Below, in pieces: positions 8,191-17,083 of a stretch of 64,000 nucleotides of DNA. How positions within the stretch are numbered: the first letter of the stretch is position 1; each line of letters opens with the position of its first letter. The stretch is from Chryseobacterium artocarpi (GTDB lineage Bacteria > Bacteroidota > Bacteroidia > Flavobacteriales > Weeksellaceae): the NCBI RefSeq assembly GCF_001684975.1, contig NZ_MAYH01000034.1, forward strand, positions 654,112-718,111. The letters run 5' to 3'. Below the pieces are notes generated by a model. The model was given only the letters and a program-made list of their open reading frames with translations. It searched no databases and had not been told where the DNA came from. The translations under genes were made by a program, and so were the position numbers.

Positions 8191-8523
8191 TTATTTTCTT
8201 AATGACTTCGTTGCCCTGAAACTTGCAATCACATAATAGGCTACAAACACCATTGAAAATTTCAGTATGGATGGAATAGCCAGCTCAAGTTTAAAAATTA
8301 AAGTTCCTATAAAAACAAGAATAGCCATTACAATAAAAGACAGTCCCAGTTTTTTAGGAAGTGTAATATCCGGAGTATCCAAATAATAAGCAACAGCCCA
8401 TGCTGCTCCAAAAGCAACAGCATAGTAAATCTCAAGAGCTATACTCTCTGAGCTTAATAGGAAATAATTGATAAGAAAGCTTACTGCTGTTCCCAATACG
8501 AAATATATCAAAGCTTTTTGCAT
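8191..8523 (-). CDS. Small four-helix membrane protein of unknown function
   Basis: The 110 residues form four hydrophobic segments (about 4-24, 31-47, 57-76 and 81-102) with short basic ends (RATKSLRK at the C-terminus), so it should be an integral inner-membrane protein. I recognise no family. It has its own -7 box (8541-8548), a leader of about 15 bases and a shared terminator, which supports a real single-gene unit. Confidence 0.7.
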   Translation of the reverse strand: MQKALIYFVLGTAVSFLINYFLLSSESIALEIYYAVAFGAAWAVAYYLDTPDITLPKKLGLSFIVMAILVFIGTLIFKLELAIPSILKFSMVFVAYYVIASFRATKSLRK

Positions 8524-8540
8524 GTCTGTAAAATATGCTG

Positions 8541-8548
8541 CAAAAATA
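8541..8548 (-). promoter_or_regulatory. -7 box of the 8191-8523 gene
   Basis: TATTTTTG followed by C on the minus strand, 18 bases before the ATG. Confidence 0.55.
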
Positions 8549-8744
8549 AAGATTTTAATTCTAGTAATTGCCGACCTGCCGATTTCTAAACAAAATCCGA
8601 TAATTATTTTTAATTCTGTAACTACCGAACCTCAGCACTTTGAAATCATTAAACATAAAATTGGAGATATTTTATTAAATAACCCAATATAAAACAATGA
8701 AAACCAATAAAATAAAATCAAACACAAGGTTGTTTTTTTATTAT

Positions 8745-8752
8745 TATATTTG
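8745..8752 (+). promoter_or_regulatory. -7 box of icmF
   Basis: TATATTTG, exact TAnnTTTG match, 28 bases before the icmF ATG. No well-spaced -33 TTG is seen, and no cobalamin riboswitch features occur between it and the gene. Confidence 0.55.
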
Positions 8753-8779
8753 AAAACTTAGAAACTTTCTAGAATTTTT

Positions 8780-11700
8780 ATGGAAACCCAAAAATATACT
8801 CCAACCAACAAGGTAAGAATCGTAACAGCTGCGTCATTATTTGACGGACATGATGCTGCGATCAATATTATGCGTCGTGTCATTCAGGGAACTGGATGTG
8901 AAGTGATTCACCTAGGACATGATAAATCAGCAGAAGAAGTTGTAAACACAGCTATTCAGGAAGATGCGAATGCTATTGCTTTAACGTCCTATCAAGGAGG
9001 TCACAATGAATATTTCAAATATATTTATGACCTTTTAAGAGAAAAGAACTCTCCACAGATTAAAATTTTCGGTGGTGGCGGAGGTGTAATTCTTCCGGAG
9101 GAGATCAAAGATCTAATGTCTTATGGAATTGACAGAATCTATTCTCCAGACGACGGTCGTGAGCTTGGTCTTCAGGGAATGATTGACGATTTGGTACACA
9201 GATCAGACTTTGCTACCGGAAAAGATGTTACAGCAGAAGACCTGGATGCAATCAGCTTTGAAAATTCAACTAGTATTGCAAGAATAATTTCTGCCGTTGA
9301 AAACTTTTCTGAGGAAAAACCTGAATTGGTAAAAGCTATTGACGAGAAATCAAAAGATTTAAATATTCCGATCATTGGTATTACAGGAACCGGTGGTGCC
9401 GGGAAATCATCTTTAACGGATGAATTGGTAAGACGTTTCCTACGTGCCAATACTGATAAAAAGATTGCAATCATCTCTATTGACCCTTCTAAAAAGAAAA
9501 CAGGAGGTGCTTTATTGGGAGACAGAATCCGTATGAATGCCATCAACGATCCTAGAGTTTATATGCGTTCTATGGCAACCAGAGAAAACAATGTTTCCGT
9601 TTCTCCATTCATCCATTCTGCTTTGAATGTATTGAAACTGGCTCACCCGGATGTGATCATTCTTGAGACTTCAGGTATTGGACAATCCGGATCAGAAGTT
9701 TCTGACTTTGCTGATGTTTCCATGTATGTAATGACTCCTGAATATGGTGCTTCTACACAGCTGGAAAAAATCGATATGTTAGATTATGCAGATTTGGTTG
9801 CTTTAAATAAGTCTGACAAACGTGGAGCGCTTGATGCACTTCAGGCGGTAAGAAAGCAATTCCAGAGAAACCACCTTTTATGGGAAAGCCCATTAGAAGA
9901 CATGCCGGTATATGCTACAAAAGCATCTCAGTTTAATGACCATGGAACAACGGAGCTTTACAACAGATTAGTTTTAAAAGTAAATGATAAGTTTGCAGAT
10001 TTAGGGCTTAAAACTTTCGTTGAACAGGAAATCACTGACGAAGTAACTATTATCCCTCCGAAAAGAGTTCGTTACCTTTCTGAAATCGTTGAAAACAACA
10101 AACAATATGATGCAAATGTTGAAAAGCAGGCTGCTTTAGCAAGAACAATGTATCATATTGAAGGAGTAAAAAATATTCTTTCCAATGAAGCTTTAGATAA
10201 TGAATATCAAAAGGCAGAAAAGGAATTGCAACAAGAAAACATTGACTTCCTTAAAACATGGGATGATACTAAAAAAGCTTTCCATGCTGAGTTTTACTCC
10301 TATTTTGTAAGAGGAAAAGAAATTAAGGTAGAGACTTCAACAGAATCTTTATCCCACTTAAGAATTCCAAAAATTGCATTACCAAAATACAACGACTGGG
10401 GTGATCTGATCAAATGGAAAGGACAGGAAAACCTTCCGGGAAGCTTCCCTTATACGGCAGGGATTTACCCTTTCAAAAGAACTGGTGAAGATCCAACAAG
10501 GATGTTCGCAGGAGAAGGAGGTCCTGAAAGAACCAACAGAAGATTCCACTATGTATCAGCTGAAATGCCTGCAAAACGTTTATCCACAGCTTTTGACTCG
10601 GTAACATTATACGGACAGGATCCAGCTTTACCACCGGATATCTATGGTAAGATCGGTAATGCCGGAGTTTCCATTGCAACTTTGGATGATGCTAAAAAAT
10701 TATATTCAGGTTTTGATTTGGTAAACGCGCTGACATCTGTTTCAATGACCATCAATGGTCCTGCTCCGATGCTATTGGCTTTCTTTATGAATGCCGCTAT
10801 CGATCAGAATGTTGAGAAATACATTAAAGAAAATGGTTTAGAAGCTAAAGTTGAAGCTAAGCTTAAAGAAAAATTCGATGACAAAGGCTTAGAAAGACCT
10901 AAATATAACGGAGAACTTCCTCCATCCAATAACGGTTTAGGATTACAGCTTTTAGGTTTAACCGGAGACGAAATAATTCCTGCAGATGTATATGCTGAAA
11001 TTAAAGCAAAAACAATTGCTACCGTTCGTGGTACCGTTCAGGCTGATATTTTAAAAGAAGACCAGGCTCAGAATACCTGTATCTTCTCTACGGAATTCGC
11101 CTTAAGATTAATGGGTGACGTTCAGGAATATTTTATCAAAGAAAAAGTAAGAAACTTCTACTCTGTTTCAATTTCCGGATACCATATTGCTGAAGCGGGT
11201 GCCAACCCTGTTTCCCAGCTTGCTTTCACATTGGCAAACGGTTTCACCTATGTAGAGTACTACTTGTCCAGAGGAATGGACATCAATGATTTTGCTCCAA
11301 ACTTATCTTTCTTCTTCTCTAATGGTATCGATCCTGAATATTCAGTAATCGGACGTGTAGCAAGAAGAATCTGGGCTAAAGCAATGAAATTGAAATACGG
11401 AGCAGATGAAAGAAGCCAGATGCTGAAATATCACATTCAGACATCAGGTCGTTCTCTTCACGCTCAGGAAATTGATTTCAACGATATCAGAACTACTTTA
11501 CAAGCACTTTATGCGATTTACGATAACTGTAACTCACTTCACACGAATGCTTATGACGAAGCAATTACTACTCCTACAGAACAGTCAGTAAGAAGAGCAA
11601 TGGCAATCCAGCTGATCATCAACAAAGAATTAGGTCTTGCTAAAAATGAAAACCCACTTCAGGGATCATTCATTATTGAAGAGCTTACGGATCTTGTGGA

Positions 11701-12127
11701 AGAGGCTGTATATGCAGAGTTTGATAGAATCACAGAAAGGGGTGGTGTATTGGGAGCAATGGAAACTATGTACCAACGTTCTAAGATCCAGGAAGAATCC
11801 ATGCATTACGAATGGCTGAAGCATACAGGTGAATATCCAATCATCGGGGTAAATACTTTCTTAGGAAAAGATGGTTCTCCAACAGTACTTCCGGGTGAGG
11901 TTATCCGTTCTACTGAAGAAGAAAAACAGGCACAGATTGAATCACTTCATAACTTTCAGAAAGCTAATGACGAAAAATCTGAGGAAGCTCTGAGAAAACT
12001 TCAGCATGCGGCTATCAACCAACAAAACTTATTCGAAGTGATGATTGACGCTGTAAAATTCTGTTCTTTAGGACAAATCACCAATGCTTTATTTGAAGTG
12101 GGTGGTAAATACAGAAGAAATATGTAA
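8780..12127 (+). CDS. icmF: Fused isobutyryl-CoA mutase with MeaB-type GTPase (IcmF)
   Basis: This 1115-residue enzyme carries three units in the IcmF order. First is a coenzyme B12-binding domain (about 10-145) with the DGHDAA lower-ligand loop (H24). Next is a G-protein chaperone domain (about 195-420) with P-loop GTGGAGKS (203-210) and NKSD (about 343-346). Last is the substrate-binding mutase barrel (about 550-1115), opening with [19 protein letters not shown]. IcmF interconverts isobutyryl-CoA and n-butyryl-CoA (some also isovaleryl/pivalyl-CoA), and its GTPase part guards cofactor loading. The order B12-GTPase-mutase separates it from stand-alone methylmalonyl-CoA mutase. It is a single-gene unit with a 13-bp terminator. 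Substrate choice cannot be settled by eye. Confidence 0.93.
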   Translation: METQKYTPTNKVRIVTAASLFDGHDAAINIMRRVIQGTGCEVIHLGHDKSAEEVVNTAIQEDANAIALTSYQGGHNEYFKYIYDLLREKNSPQIKIFGGGGGVILPEEIKDLMSYGIDRIYSPDDGRELGLQGMIDDLVHRSDFATGKDVTAEDLDAISFENSTSIARIISAVENFSEEKPELVKAIDEKSKDLNIPIIGITGTGGAGKSSLTDELVRRFLRANTDKKIAIISIDPSKKKTGGALLGDRIRMNAINDPRVYMRSMATRENNVSVSPFIHSALNVLKLAHPDVIILETSGIGQSGSEVSDFADVSMYVMTPEYGASTQLEKIDMLDYADLVALNKSDKRGALDALQAVRKQFQRNHLLWESPLEDMPVYATKASQFNDHGTTELYNRLVLKVNDKFADLGLKTFVEQEITDEVTIIPPKRVRYLSEIVENNKQYDANVEKQAALARTMYHIEGVKNILSNEALDNEYQKAEKELQQENIDFLKTWDDTKKAFHAEFYSYFVRGKEIKVETSTESLSHLRIPKIALPKYNDWGDLIKWKGQENLPGSFPYTAGIYPFKRTGEDPTRMFAGEGGPERTNRRFHYVSAEMPAKRLSTAFDSVTLYGQDPALPPDIYGKIGNAGVSIATLDDAKKLYSGFDLVNALTSVSMTINGPAPMLLAFFMNAAIDQNVEKYIKENGLEAKVEAKLKEKFDDKGLERPKYNGELPPSNNGLGLQLLGLTGDEIIPADVYAEIKAKTIATVRGTVQADILKEDQAQNTCIFSTEFALRLMGDVQEYFIKEKVRNFYSVSISGYHIAEAGANPVSQLAFTLANGFTYVEYYLSRGMDINDFAPNLSFFFSNGIDPEYSVIGRVARRIWAKAMKLKYGADERSQMLKYHIQTSGRSLHAQEIDFNDIRTTLQALYAIYDNCNSLHTNAYDEAITTPTEQSVRRAMAIQLIINKELGLAKNENPLQGSFIIEELTDLVEEAVYAEFDRITERGGVLGAMETMYQRSKIQEESMHYEWLKHTGEYPIIGVNTFLGKDGSPTVLPGEVIRSTEEEKQAQIESLHNFQKANDEKSEEALRKLQHAAINQQNLFEVMIDAVKFCSLGQITNALFEVGGKYRRNM

Positions 12128-12160
12128 GTCTTCTCATTAATACTTACAAAAATCATATAC

Positions 12161-12197
12161 CAAAACCTCAAAGAAATCTTTGAGGTTTTGTATTTTT
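12161..12197 (+). terminator. Terminator of icmF
   Basis: Perfect 13-bp stem (12161-12173 with 12178-12190), 4-base loop and T-rich tail. Confidence 0.95.
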
Positions 12198-12216
12198 AGG
12201 GATAAAAAAACATTTA

Positions 12217-12993
12217 ATGACCAAAAAATTTCAAATTAAAGAGCCGTGTAAACAAAATTGGGAAGAAATGCAGAATGTATCGGATGGTAAATTTTGCGAG
12301 GTATGTACTAAGAAAATTTGGGATCTTGACCGTTTTTCCGAGAAAGAAATTGATGAGATTTTAGAAAAGGAAAAATCTATCTGTGGAAAGATTTCTTTTT
12401 TAAAACCTGCTTTATCAAGCGTAATGTTAGCTTTAACTTTAACATCGGCAACCTATATTCAGGCACAAACAAATATTCCTGGTGTAGAAAATACCTACCA
12501 AAAAAATATTACCATCAGCGGTAAATTGATTTCTAGAAACAATTTAAAACTCAACTCAGGAGAAATTTCTCTGGTAACATTGGGAAAACTGTATACTGCA
12601 AAGGCAGATGAAGAAGGAAATTTCACTTTAACTTTTCCCGAAAAAGTTTTAGTAAAACAAAATATCATCAGAATAGATTATTCTGTAATGGGTTCAAATA
12701 ATAAAGAATTCATAGATTACACGACCTCTATTCTACAACCAAATGAACTGCTGAGTAAACAGAATTTTGAAATTGAAAAACAATATACCACTATTGGCGC
12801 CATTTCACTTACAGATCCACAACCTCCCGATTATTATTTCTTCGATGGAAAAAAAGTTGGAAAAAGAAAATTTGAGAGGATAAGAAAAGAACATCCCGAA
12901 TATAAGTATCTGGCTTTTTATGATAAAGTAACTGCAAAAGAATTATCCGGTAAAGGCTTTATCAAGAATCTGTATTTACTATATTCTCGATAA
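12217..12993 (+). CDS. Membrane-anchored protein with N-terminal Cys motif and exported beta domain
   Basis: The 258-residue protein begins with a soluble motif that looks metal-binding: C11 in KEPCKQNW, then CEVC (about 28-31) and another Cys in SICGK (about 57). A single hydrophobic segment (about 65-85) ends in an AQ that resembles a signal-peptide cleavage site. A beta-rich domain follows (about 95-195) with 'ISGKLISRN...AKADEEGNFTLTFP', reminiscent of carboxypeptidase-regulatory-like folds, and a basic tail. Similar Cys-rich N-termini precede other Bacteroidota membrane proteins of unknown role. Topology (cytoplasmic Cys domain, exported C-terminus) is inferred. No enzyme motif is seen. 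Its own terminator follows immediately. Confidence 0.75.
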   Translation: MTKKFQIKEPCKQNWEEMQNVSDGKFCEVCTKKIWDLDRFSEKEIDEILEKEKSICGKISFLKPALSSVMLALTLTSATYIQAQTNIPGVENTYQKNITISGKLISRNNLKLNSGEISLVTLGKLYTAKADEEGNFTLTFPEKVLVKQNIIRIDYSVMGSNNKEFIDYTTSILQPNELLSKQNFEIEKQYTTIGAISLTDPQPPDYYFFDGKKVGKRKFERIRKEHPEYKYLAFYDKVTAKELSGKGFIKNLYLLYSR

Positions 12994-13010
12994 ACAAATC
13001 ATTATAATTG

Positions 13011-13043
13011 AAATCTCCTTATTTTTGGGAGATTTTTATTTTT
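13011..13043 (+). terminator. Terminator abutting the next gene
   Basis: Eight-bp stem AAATCTCC / GGAGATTT (13011-13018 with 13028-13035) plus a T-rich tail that runs to within 5 bases of the next ATG. Confidence 0.8.
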
Positions 13044-13044
13044 G
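13037..13044 (+). promoter_or_regulatory. -7 box inside a terminator tail
   Basis: TATTTTTG lies in the T-run of the preceding terminator, 3 bases before the ATG at 13048. If used, the mRNA would have almost no leader. Confidence 0.4.
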
Positions 13045-13047
13045 AAA

Positions 13048-13758
13048 ATGAAACCAAAAGCCTTATTCAACTGGAGCAGTGGAAAAGATTCTGCATTAGC
13101 TCTTCATAAAATATTGCAGGCAGACCAATATGAAGTCGCTACATTATTCACCAGCGTTAACAAAGAATTCCAAAGGATTTCTATGCATGGTGTTCATGTC
13201 TCTCTTTTGGAGCAACAGGCTTCTCTTCTTGGCATTCCTCTTATTAAAATGGAACTACCAAAGGAACCATCAATGGAAGAATATCAGGAAATCATGAGTA
13301 AAACAATGTCTGAAATACAGGCTCAGGGTATCACTCATTCTATTTTTGGAGACATTTTCCTCGAGGATCTTCGTAAATACAGAGAAGAACAATTAAATAG
13401 TATTGGAATGCAAGCTATATTTCCTCTTTGGAAACGAGATACTTCAGACCTCATCCAGGAGTTTTTACAATTGGGATTCAAAACTATTGTAACATGTGTA
13501 AATGGTTCATATTTAGACAAAAGTTTTGCAGGACGAATTATTGATCAGCAATTCCTTGATGATTTACCGGACAATATAGATCCTTGTGGAGAAAATGGAG
13601 AGTTTCACACCTTTACTTTTGACGGTCCTATTTTTAAAAGTCCTGTTCAGTTTGTAATTGGGGAAACAGTAAAGAAAACCTACCCCAAGCCTAAAGTAAA
13701 ACCGGAAGATGAAGAGGAGGAATATATTTTTTGGTTTTGTGATCTGCTTCCAAAATAA
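13048..13758 (+). CDS. Diphthine-ammonia ligase-like ATP pyrophosphatase (DUF71/Dph6 family)
   Basis: The 236-residue protein has the PP-loop near its start (FNWSSGKDSALALH, about 7-20), characteristic of ATP-pyrophosphatases that adenylate a substrate before amidation. It also has the family's GDIFLEDLRKYREEQL (about 106-121) and the C-terminal GENGEFHTFTFDGPIF (about 182-197). In eukaryotes and archaea the relatives amidate diphthine on EF2. Bacteria lack diphthamide, so the real substrate here is unknown; members are often annotated as adenine-nucleotide alpha hydrolases. ATG 13048 is preferred to the in-frame TTG at 13042, because that TTG lies in a TAnnTTTG box. Confidence 0.88.
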   Translation: MKPKALFNWSSGKDSALALHKILQADQYEVATLFTSVNKEFQRISMHGVHVSLLEQQASLLGIPLIKMELPKEPSMEEYQEIMSKTMSEIQAQGITHSIFGDIFLEDLRKYREEQLNSIGMQAIFPLWKRDTSDLIQEFLQLGFKTIVTCVNGSYLDKSFAGRIIDQQFLDDLPDNIDPCGENGEFHTFTFDGPIFKSPVQFVIGETVKKTYPKPKVKPEDEEEEYIFWFCDLLPK

Positions 13759-13974
13759 CGATCTATTTAGCTACTGATGTATTAATAAAATGATTCACTG
13801 TATATAAGCGATCTGTATTTAATTTCTTCAATCACATAAGGAGCATAAAATATATTCTCCGAGTGCTTATTTTATCTGCAAAAAACCTTCTTAGCACGCA
13901 TTTTGCATCCTACAACGCTCTTAAAAATTTCAGTATCTTTAAGAGTATCAATTTTAATTTCAAAATAAACACCC

Positions 13975-15081
13975 GTGATCAAAAATTTAGTTTTCCTTTT
14001 GCCTTTTTGCTTTTTACTATCTTGTAAAACAGAAACTCCACCTCCTCCTATTGATAAAAAAGCGATTGTAGATTCTACCATTGCTGTTTTTCAGAAAACA
14101 CTTTTAGAACAACAGATCGATTCTGTCTTTAAAAAGTATCATTTTAATGGAAGCATTGCTGTTTTTAAAGATTCTATTCCTCTTTACAGAAAAGAAAACG
14201 GATATTCTGATTTTAAAAGAAAAGTGAAAATTGATAGCAACACCATCTTTGCCATTGGGTCGGTGAGTAAGCAATTCACTGCTGTAATGATCTTACTTCA
14301 GATGGAACAGGGAAAACTGAATGTGACGGATAAAGTTTCAAAATATTTAAAGGAATTTCAGCTTAAAGAATATGAGAACATTACGATTCACCAGCTTTTG
14401 AATCATACTTCCGGGCTGAATATGATGGGAGGAAAGCTTATGTTTAAAAGTGGTTCTGACTTCTATTATTCAAATGACGGATTTAATGCTCTTGGAAAGG
14501 TTGTAGAAACAGTAACCGGAAAATCATATGATGAAAACGCGGTTGAACTTTTCAAAAAAGCGGGAATGACTCATTCATCGACAGGCAATATTTTTAAAGG
14601 AAATAATTTTGCATCCGCTTATGTGGGTAATGGCAATACAGCTCAAGAGGTTCCGAATATGCCCAAAAGATTAGGCGGAAAAGAGATAGGTACTCCTGCC
14701 GGTGGTATACTTTCTACCATTGACGATCTTCATATTTGGAATAATGCTTTATACAGTGGAAAAATCCTTAAGCCGGAAACACTGAAGCAGTTTATGGCAA
14801 AAAGTGCGGAAAGACGTCATGCCATTTTCGGGAAAATGGGCTATGCTTATGGAATCATGCTGAATATCGGAAAGCCCAACTCTTACTTTCACAGCGGATA
14901 TGTAAAAGGGTCACCGTCTCTGAATATTTACTATCCGGAAACGAAGAGCTCAGTGATTATTCTTTCTAATATTGCAGATGAAGAAAAAGGAAAAGGACTT
15001 GTCTTCAGACCTCATATCGAAGTGAAAAAGATTACGGATAATCTTGAAAATACTTTGACACAGCTTAGATCAAAACATTAA
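13975..15081 (+). CDS. Serine hydrolase lipoprotein (beta-lactamase/class C, S12-like)
   Basis: The 368-residue precursor begins at GTG 13975 and has a lipobox (FLLSC, Cys at about 17) and a Pro-rich spacer. The serine-hydrolase core shows all three class C motifs: SVSK (nucleophile S96, K99), YSN (Y165-N167) and HSG in YFHSGYVKG (about 305) in place of KTG. This fits the large 'beta-lactamase family' of esterases, D-aminopeptidases and penicillin-binding-protein relatives. Substrate unknown; a true beta-lactamase role is not indicated by anything specific. The gene stands alone, 216 bases after its neighbour. A weaker box TATCTTTA (about 13934-13941) lies upstream. Confidence 0.88.
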   Translation: MIKNLVFLLPFCFLLSCKTETPPPPIDKKAIVDSTIAVFQKTLLEQQIDSVFKKYHFNGSIAVFKDSIPLYRKENGYSDFKRKVKIDSNTIFAIGSVSKQFTAVMILLQMEQGKLNVTDKVSKYLKEFQLKEYENITIHQLLNHTSGLNMMGGKLMFKSGSDFYYSNDGFNALGKVVETVTGKSYDENAVELFKKAGMTHSSTGNIFKGNNFASAYVGNGNTAQEVPNMPKRLGGKEIGTPAGGILSTIDDLHIWNNALYSGKILKPETLKQFMAKSAERRHAIFGKMGYAYGIMLNIGKPNSYFHSGYVKGSPSLNIYYPETKSSVIILSNIADEEKGKGLVFRPHIEVKKITDNLENTLTQLRSKH

Positions 15082-15217
15082 CTTTTTTCGTATTGTAATA
15101 AAGAAGTTTAATTTTAACAGCCATATCATATAAAAAGAAAGCTTTCATAACAGCAGCTTTAATATCATTATACAATAAACAAATTACCGAAAACAGTAAA
15201 ATTCTAATAATAGCATT

Positions 15218-15286
15218 CTTTACTACCAAAAGGTTTAATCCCTTTGGTAAAAAGATATTATATAATTTATCTTTCTTGTAGTAAAG
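15218..15286. repeat. Nested inverted repeats in a convergent spacer
   Basis: Outer arms CTTTACTAC (15218-15226) and GTAGTAAAG (15278-15286) are perfect. Inside them is a 10-bp imperfect hairpin (15224-15233 with 15240-15249, one mismatch, 6-base loop). It lies between two convergent genes and overlaps the start of a possible promoter. Confidence 0.6.
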
Positions 15287-15302
15287 TTATCATATAAATT
15301 TG
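15276..15302 (+). promoter_or_regulatory. Orphan promoter-like sequence
   Basis: TTG (15276-15278), a 16-base spacer and TAAATTTG (15295-15302) form a full consensus. The only downstream target is the antisense strand of the 15348-16079 gene. Confidence 0.35.
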
Positions 15303-15347
15303 TTTTAAGTTTTAAGGTTAGTGATCTACGATGAGAATGAAGATATA

Positions 15348-16079
15348 CTATTTTGAAGATATATTGATGCTAAGGAAATCCTTCATTTTCAACAAGCTTT
15401 TTTTATGCTCGAAAAAATTAAGCAAGGTGAAAATTACTCCTGTCTGAAGTATAAACGGTACAATCAATGTAATGATGATCATCAATAAATTTGCTCCATT
15501 CTGCTCTCTGAAAAACTGATACGCATAATGTCCGTTCTTAGTAATAATTTGGAACATAGAAATAGTACAGATCAGCATCAATCCCATATTTTGCTGATAC
15601 ATCGTATAAAAACATCTGCCTCTGTATTTAAAATCTGTCTTCAGGTATTTCCAAATCTTAAAATTCATGATCCATGTTGTTCCAAGAATGAATAAAAATA
15701 ATGCGTTAAATAGTTTAAAAAAAACGGTATAAGTTTCTTGGCTATTGGAAATAAAAATTAATACTATATTGATTATAAAAGCAACTAAACCTGCCAGAAA
15801 AGATGTTTTCATAAATCTGTTATATTTTCCCCTGATTATTTTCTTTGCAATAAAAGGAATAGGTGTTGAAAAAAACATCCAGTAACTCACGGGAATAAAC
15901 TCTTCTTTCCAGGATTCTTTTACCTTTGAAAATGCTTCTTCAAAATCAAGTTTTTCTTCCAACTGTAAATCCATAATCTGGTCGATCATATGGTCTCTGA
16001 TCTCCACGAGAAGATCCACTGAAAGCTGTTTGGAAACCAGATAATCTGTTATGCTGTTTTCCTGTGTCTGGGTCATCAT
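15348..16079 (-). CDS. Four-helix membrane protein in a PadR operon
   Basis: The 243-residue protein has a soluble acidic N-terminal part (about 1-65) with a helical 'EIRDHMIDQIMDLQLEEKLDFEEAF' type segment. Four membrane segments follow (about 90-110, 120-140, 163-180 and 200-225). It resembles the small permease-like partners that often accompany PadR regulators. Its ATG overlaps the PadR stop by 4 bases (ATGA), so the two are translationally coupled and the protein is probably a target of that regulator. I cannot assign a transport substrate or enzymatic role. Confidence 0.8.
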   Translation of the reverse strand: MMTQTQENSITDYLVSKQLSVDLLVEIRDHMIDQIMDLQLEEKLDFEEAFSKVKESWKEEFIPVSYWMFFSTPIPFIAKKIIRGKYNRFMKTSFLAGLVAFIINIVLIFISNSQETYTVFFKLFNALFLFILGTTWIMNFKIWKYLKTDFKYRGRCFYTMYQQNMGLMLICTISMFQIITKNGHYAYQFFREQNGANLLMIIITLIVPFILQTGVIFTLLNFFEHKKSLLKMKDFLSINISSK

Positions 16080-16399
16080 ATACTGAAGATTGTTTGCAGG
16101 TTTACCAGATAACTTTTCATTTCATTCTCCTGATCTACCTGCTGTTTCTTTCCTTTCTCAGTAAGCAGATAGTATTTTCTGTCTCTTCCATTGATCTTTT
16201 GAACTTCTGAGGTAATCATTCCATCACTTTCCAGTTTATGTAGCAATGGATATAAGGCGCCTTCAGTCATTTCAAGTTCTCCTTGGGTAAGCTCTTTTGC
16301 TCTTTGGGTAATTTGATAGCCATACATTTTAACTTCTTTTGCAAGCAGCTTCAAAATGATATTCTGTAAAGTACCTTTGTAAAGACTATTCTTTTTCAT
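16076..16399 (-). CDS. PadR family transcriptional regulator
   Basis: The 107 residues make a PadR winged helix: GTLQNIILKLLAKEVKMYGYQI (about 9-30), the recognition segment ELEMTEGALYPLLHKLESDGMI (about 41-62) and wing YYLLTEKGKKQ (about 75-85). The C-terminal part is short (subfamily 2 size), as in PadR proteins that pair with a membrane protein. PadR proteins generally repress their own operon and let go on binding a ligand. An imperfect palindrome directly behind the -7 box (16427-16447) is a natural operator here. Confidence 0.93.
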   Translation of the reverse strand: MKKNSLYKGTLQNIILKLLAKEVKMYGYQITQRAKELTQGELEMTEGALYPLLHKLESDGMITSEVQKINGRDRKYYLLTEKGKKQQVDQENEMKSYLVNLQTIFSI

Positions 16400-16419
16400 G
16401 GAATTATATTAATACATTG

Positions 16420-16427
16420 CAAACATA
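16420..16427 (-). promoter_or_regulatory. -7 box of the PadR operon
   Basis: TATGTTTG followed by C on the minus strand, 20 bases before the PadR ATG. Confidence 0.6.
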
Positions 16428-16447
16428 TGCATAATTTTCTTATGTAT
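16427..16447. promoter_or_regulatory. Candidate PadR operator
   Basis: ATGCATAA (16427-16434) and TTATGTAT (16440-16447) form an 8-bp inverted repeat with one mismatch and a 5-base spacer. It lies between the -7 and expected -33 positions of the padR-type promoter, and in the 81-base divergent region before the 16481 gene. PadR operators of ATGT...ACAT form are known. Confidence 0.5.
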
Positions 16448-16480
16448 AAAAATTTTATGAAATTTATTTAAATTACCGTC

Positions 16481-17005
16481 ATGAAAAAGAGGTACTTTAT
16501 TGCCATTTACCCCCCAAGGGAAATTATAGAAGAAGTCAAAGTTTTTAAAAGAGACTTTGCTATTTCATATGACAACTCCAAGGCATTAAGCAATGAGGCA
16601 CATATTACTCTTTTACCTCCCTTTCTCAGAGAACTTGAACTGGAAACCGATATTCATATTGCTTTTCAAAAAATAGATACGCAGATATCCCCATTTGAAG
16701 TTGAGTTGAACGGATTTGGAAGTTTTCCAAACCCTAATAACCCTGTGGTCTTTGTACATCCTGAAGATAATATTCATCTGACAGATCTTCACAACAGAGT
16801 AAAGCAACAGTTCAGTTTTGCCCATTTTTCTTTTAATCCACATATAACCGTAGGCTACAGAAATCTCACATGGGAAAATTACCTTAAAGCATGGGAAAAA
16901 TATCAGAACAAAGAATATAAAACTAAATTCATAGTTGATAAAATTCTATTACTGCGTCATGAAGGGACATGGGTTCCAATAGCAGAGAAAAGTCTTACAG
17001 ACTAA
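16481..17005 (+). CDS. 2'-5' RNA ligase family protein (2H phosphoesterase)
   Basis: The 174-residue protein has the two HxT/Sx motifs of the 2H superfamily: HITL (about 42-45) in EAHITLLPPF and HITV (about 121-124) in FNPHITVGYR. The spacing suits a two-lobed fold with both histidines in one active site. Members act on 2'-5' linkages or cyclic phosphodiesters of RNA or nucleotides; the substrate here is unknown. It is divergent from the PadR operon and 78 bases before ruvC, so it could share a control region with PadR. Confidence 0.88.
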   Translation: MKKRYFIAIYPPREIIEEVKVFKRDFAISYDNSKALSNEAHITLLPPFLRELELETDIHIAFQKIDTQISPFEVELNGFGSFPNPNNPVVFVHPEDNIHLTDLHNRVKQQFSFAHFSFNPHITVGYRNLTWENYLKAWEKYQNKEYKTKFIVDKILLLRHEGTWVPIAEKSLTD

Positions 17006-17070
17006 AATTTCAACCATATATAAAAAGTTTTTCACCTCTTTTCTGCTTTCAATATTGTTTTATAAAGTCA

Positions 17071-17078
17071 TATCTTTG
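17071..17078 (+). promoter_or_regulatory. -7 box of ruvC
   Basis: TATCTTTG is an exact match only 5 bases before the ruvC ATG, implying a very short or absent leader. Confidence 0.5.
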
Positions 17079-17083
17079 AACCA

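Noticed and set aside
8468..8692. A 74-residue open frame between the small membrane protein gene and icmF
   Set aside because: It begins antisense inside the membrane protein gene and crosses that gene's promoter; no supporting motif.
8524..8779. Cobalamin riboswitch before the B12-dependent icmF gene
   Set aside because: No B12-box-like sequence and too little room between the -7 box and the ATG.
9172..9546. A 124-residue open frame antisense to icmF
   Set aside because: It lies within the B12-GTPase coding region, which explains the sequence fully.
13975..15081. Serine hydrolase read as an antibiotic-resistance beta-lactamase
   Set aside because: The motifs fit the broad S12 hydrolase family with HSG in place of KTG, and nothing specific supports beta-lactam hydrolysis.
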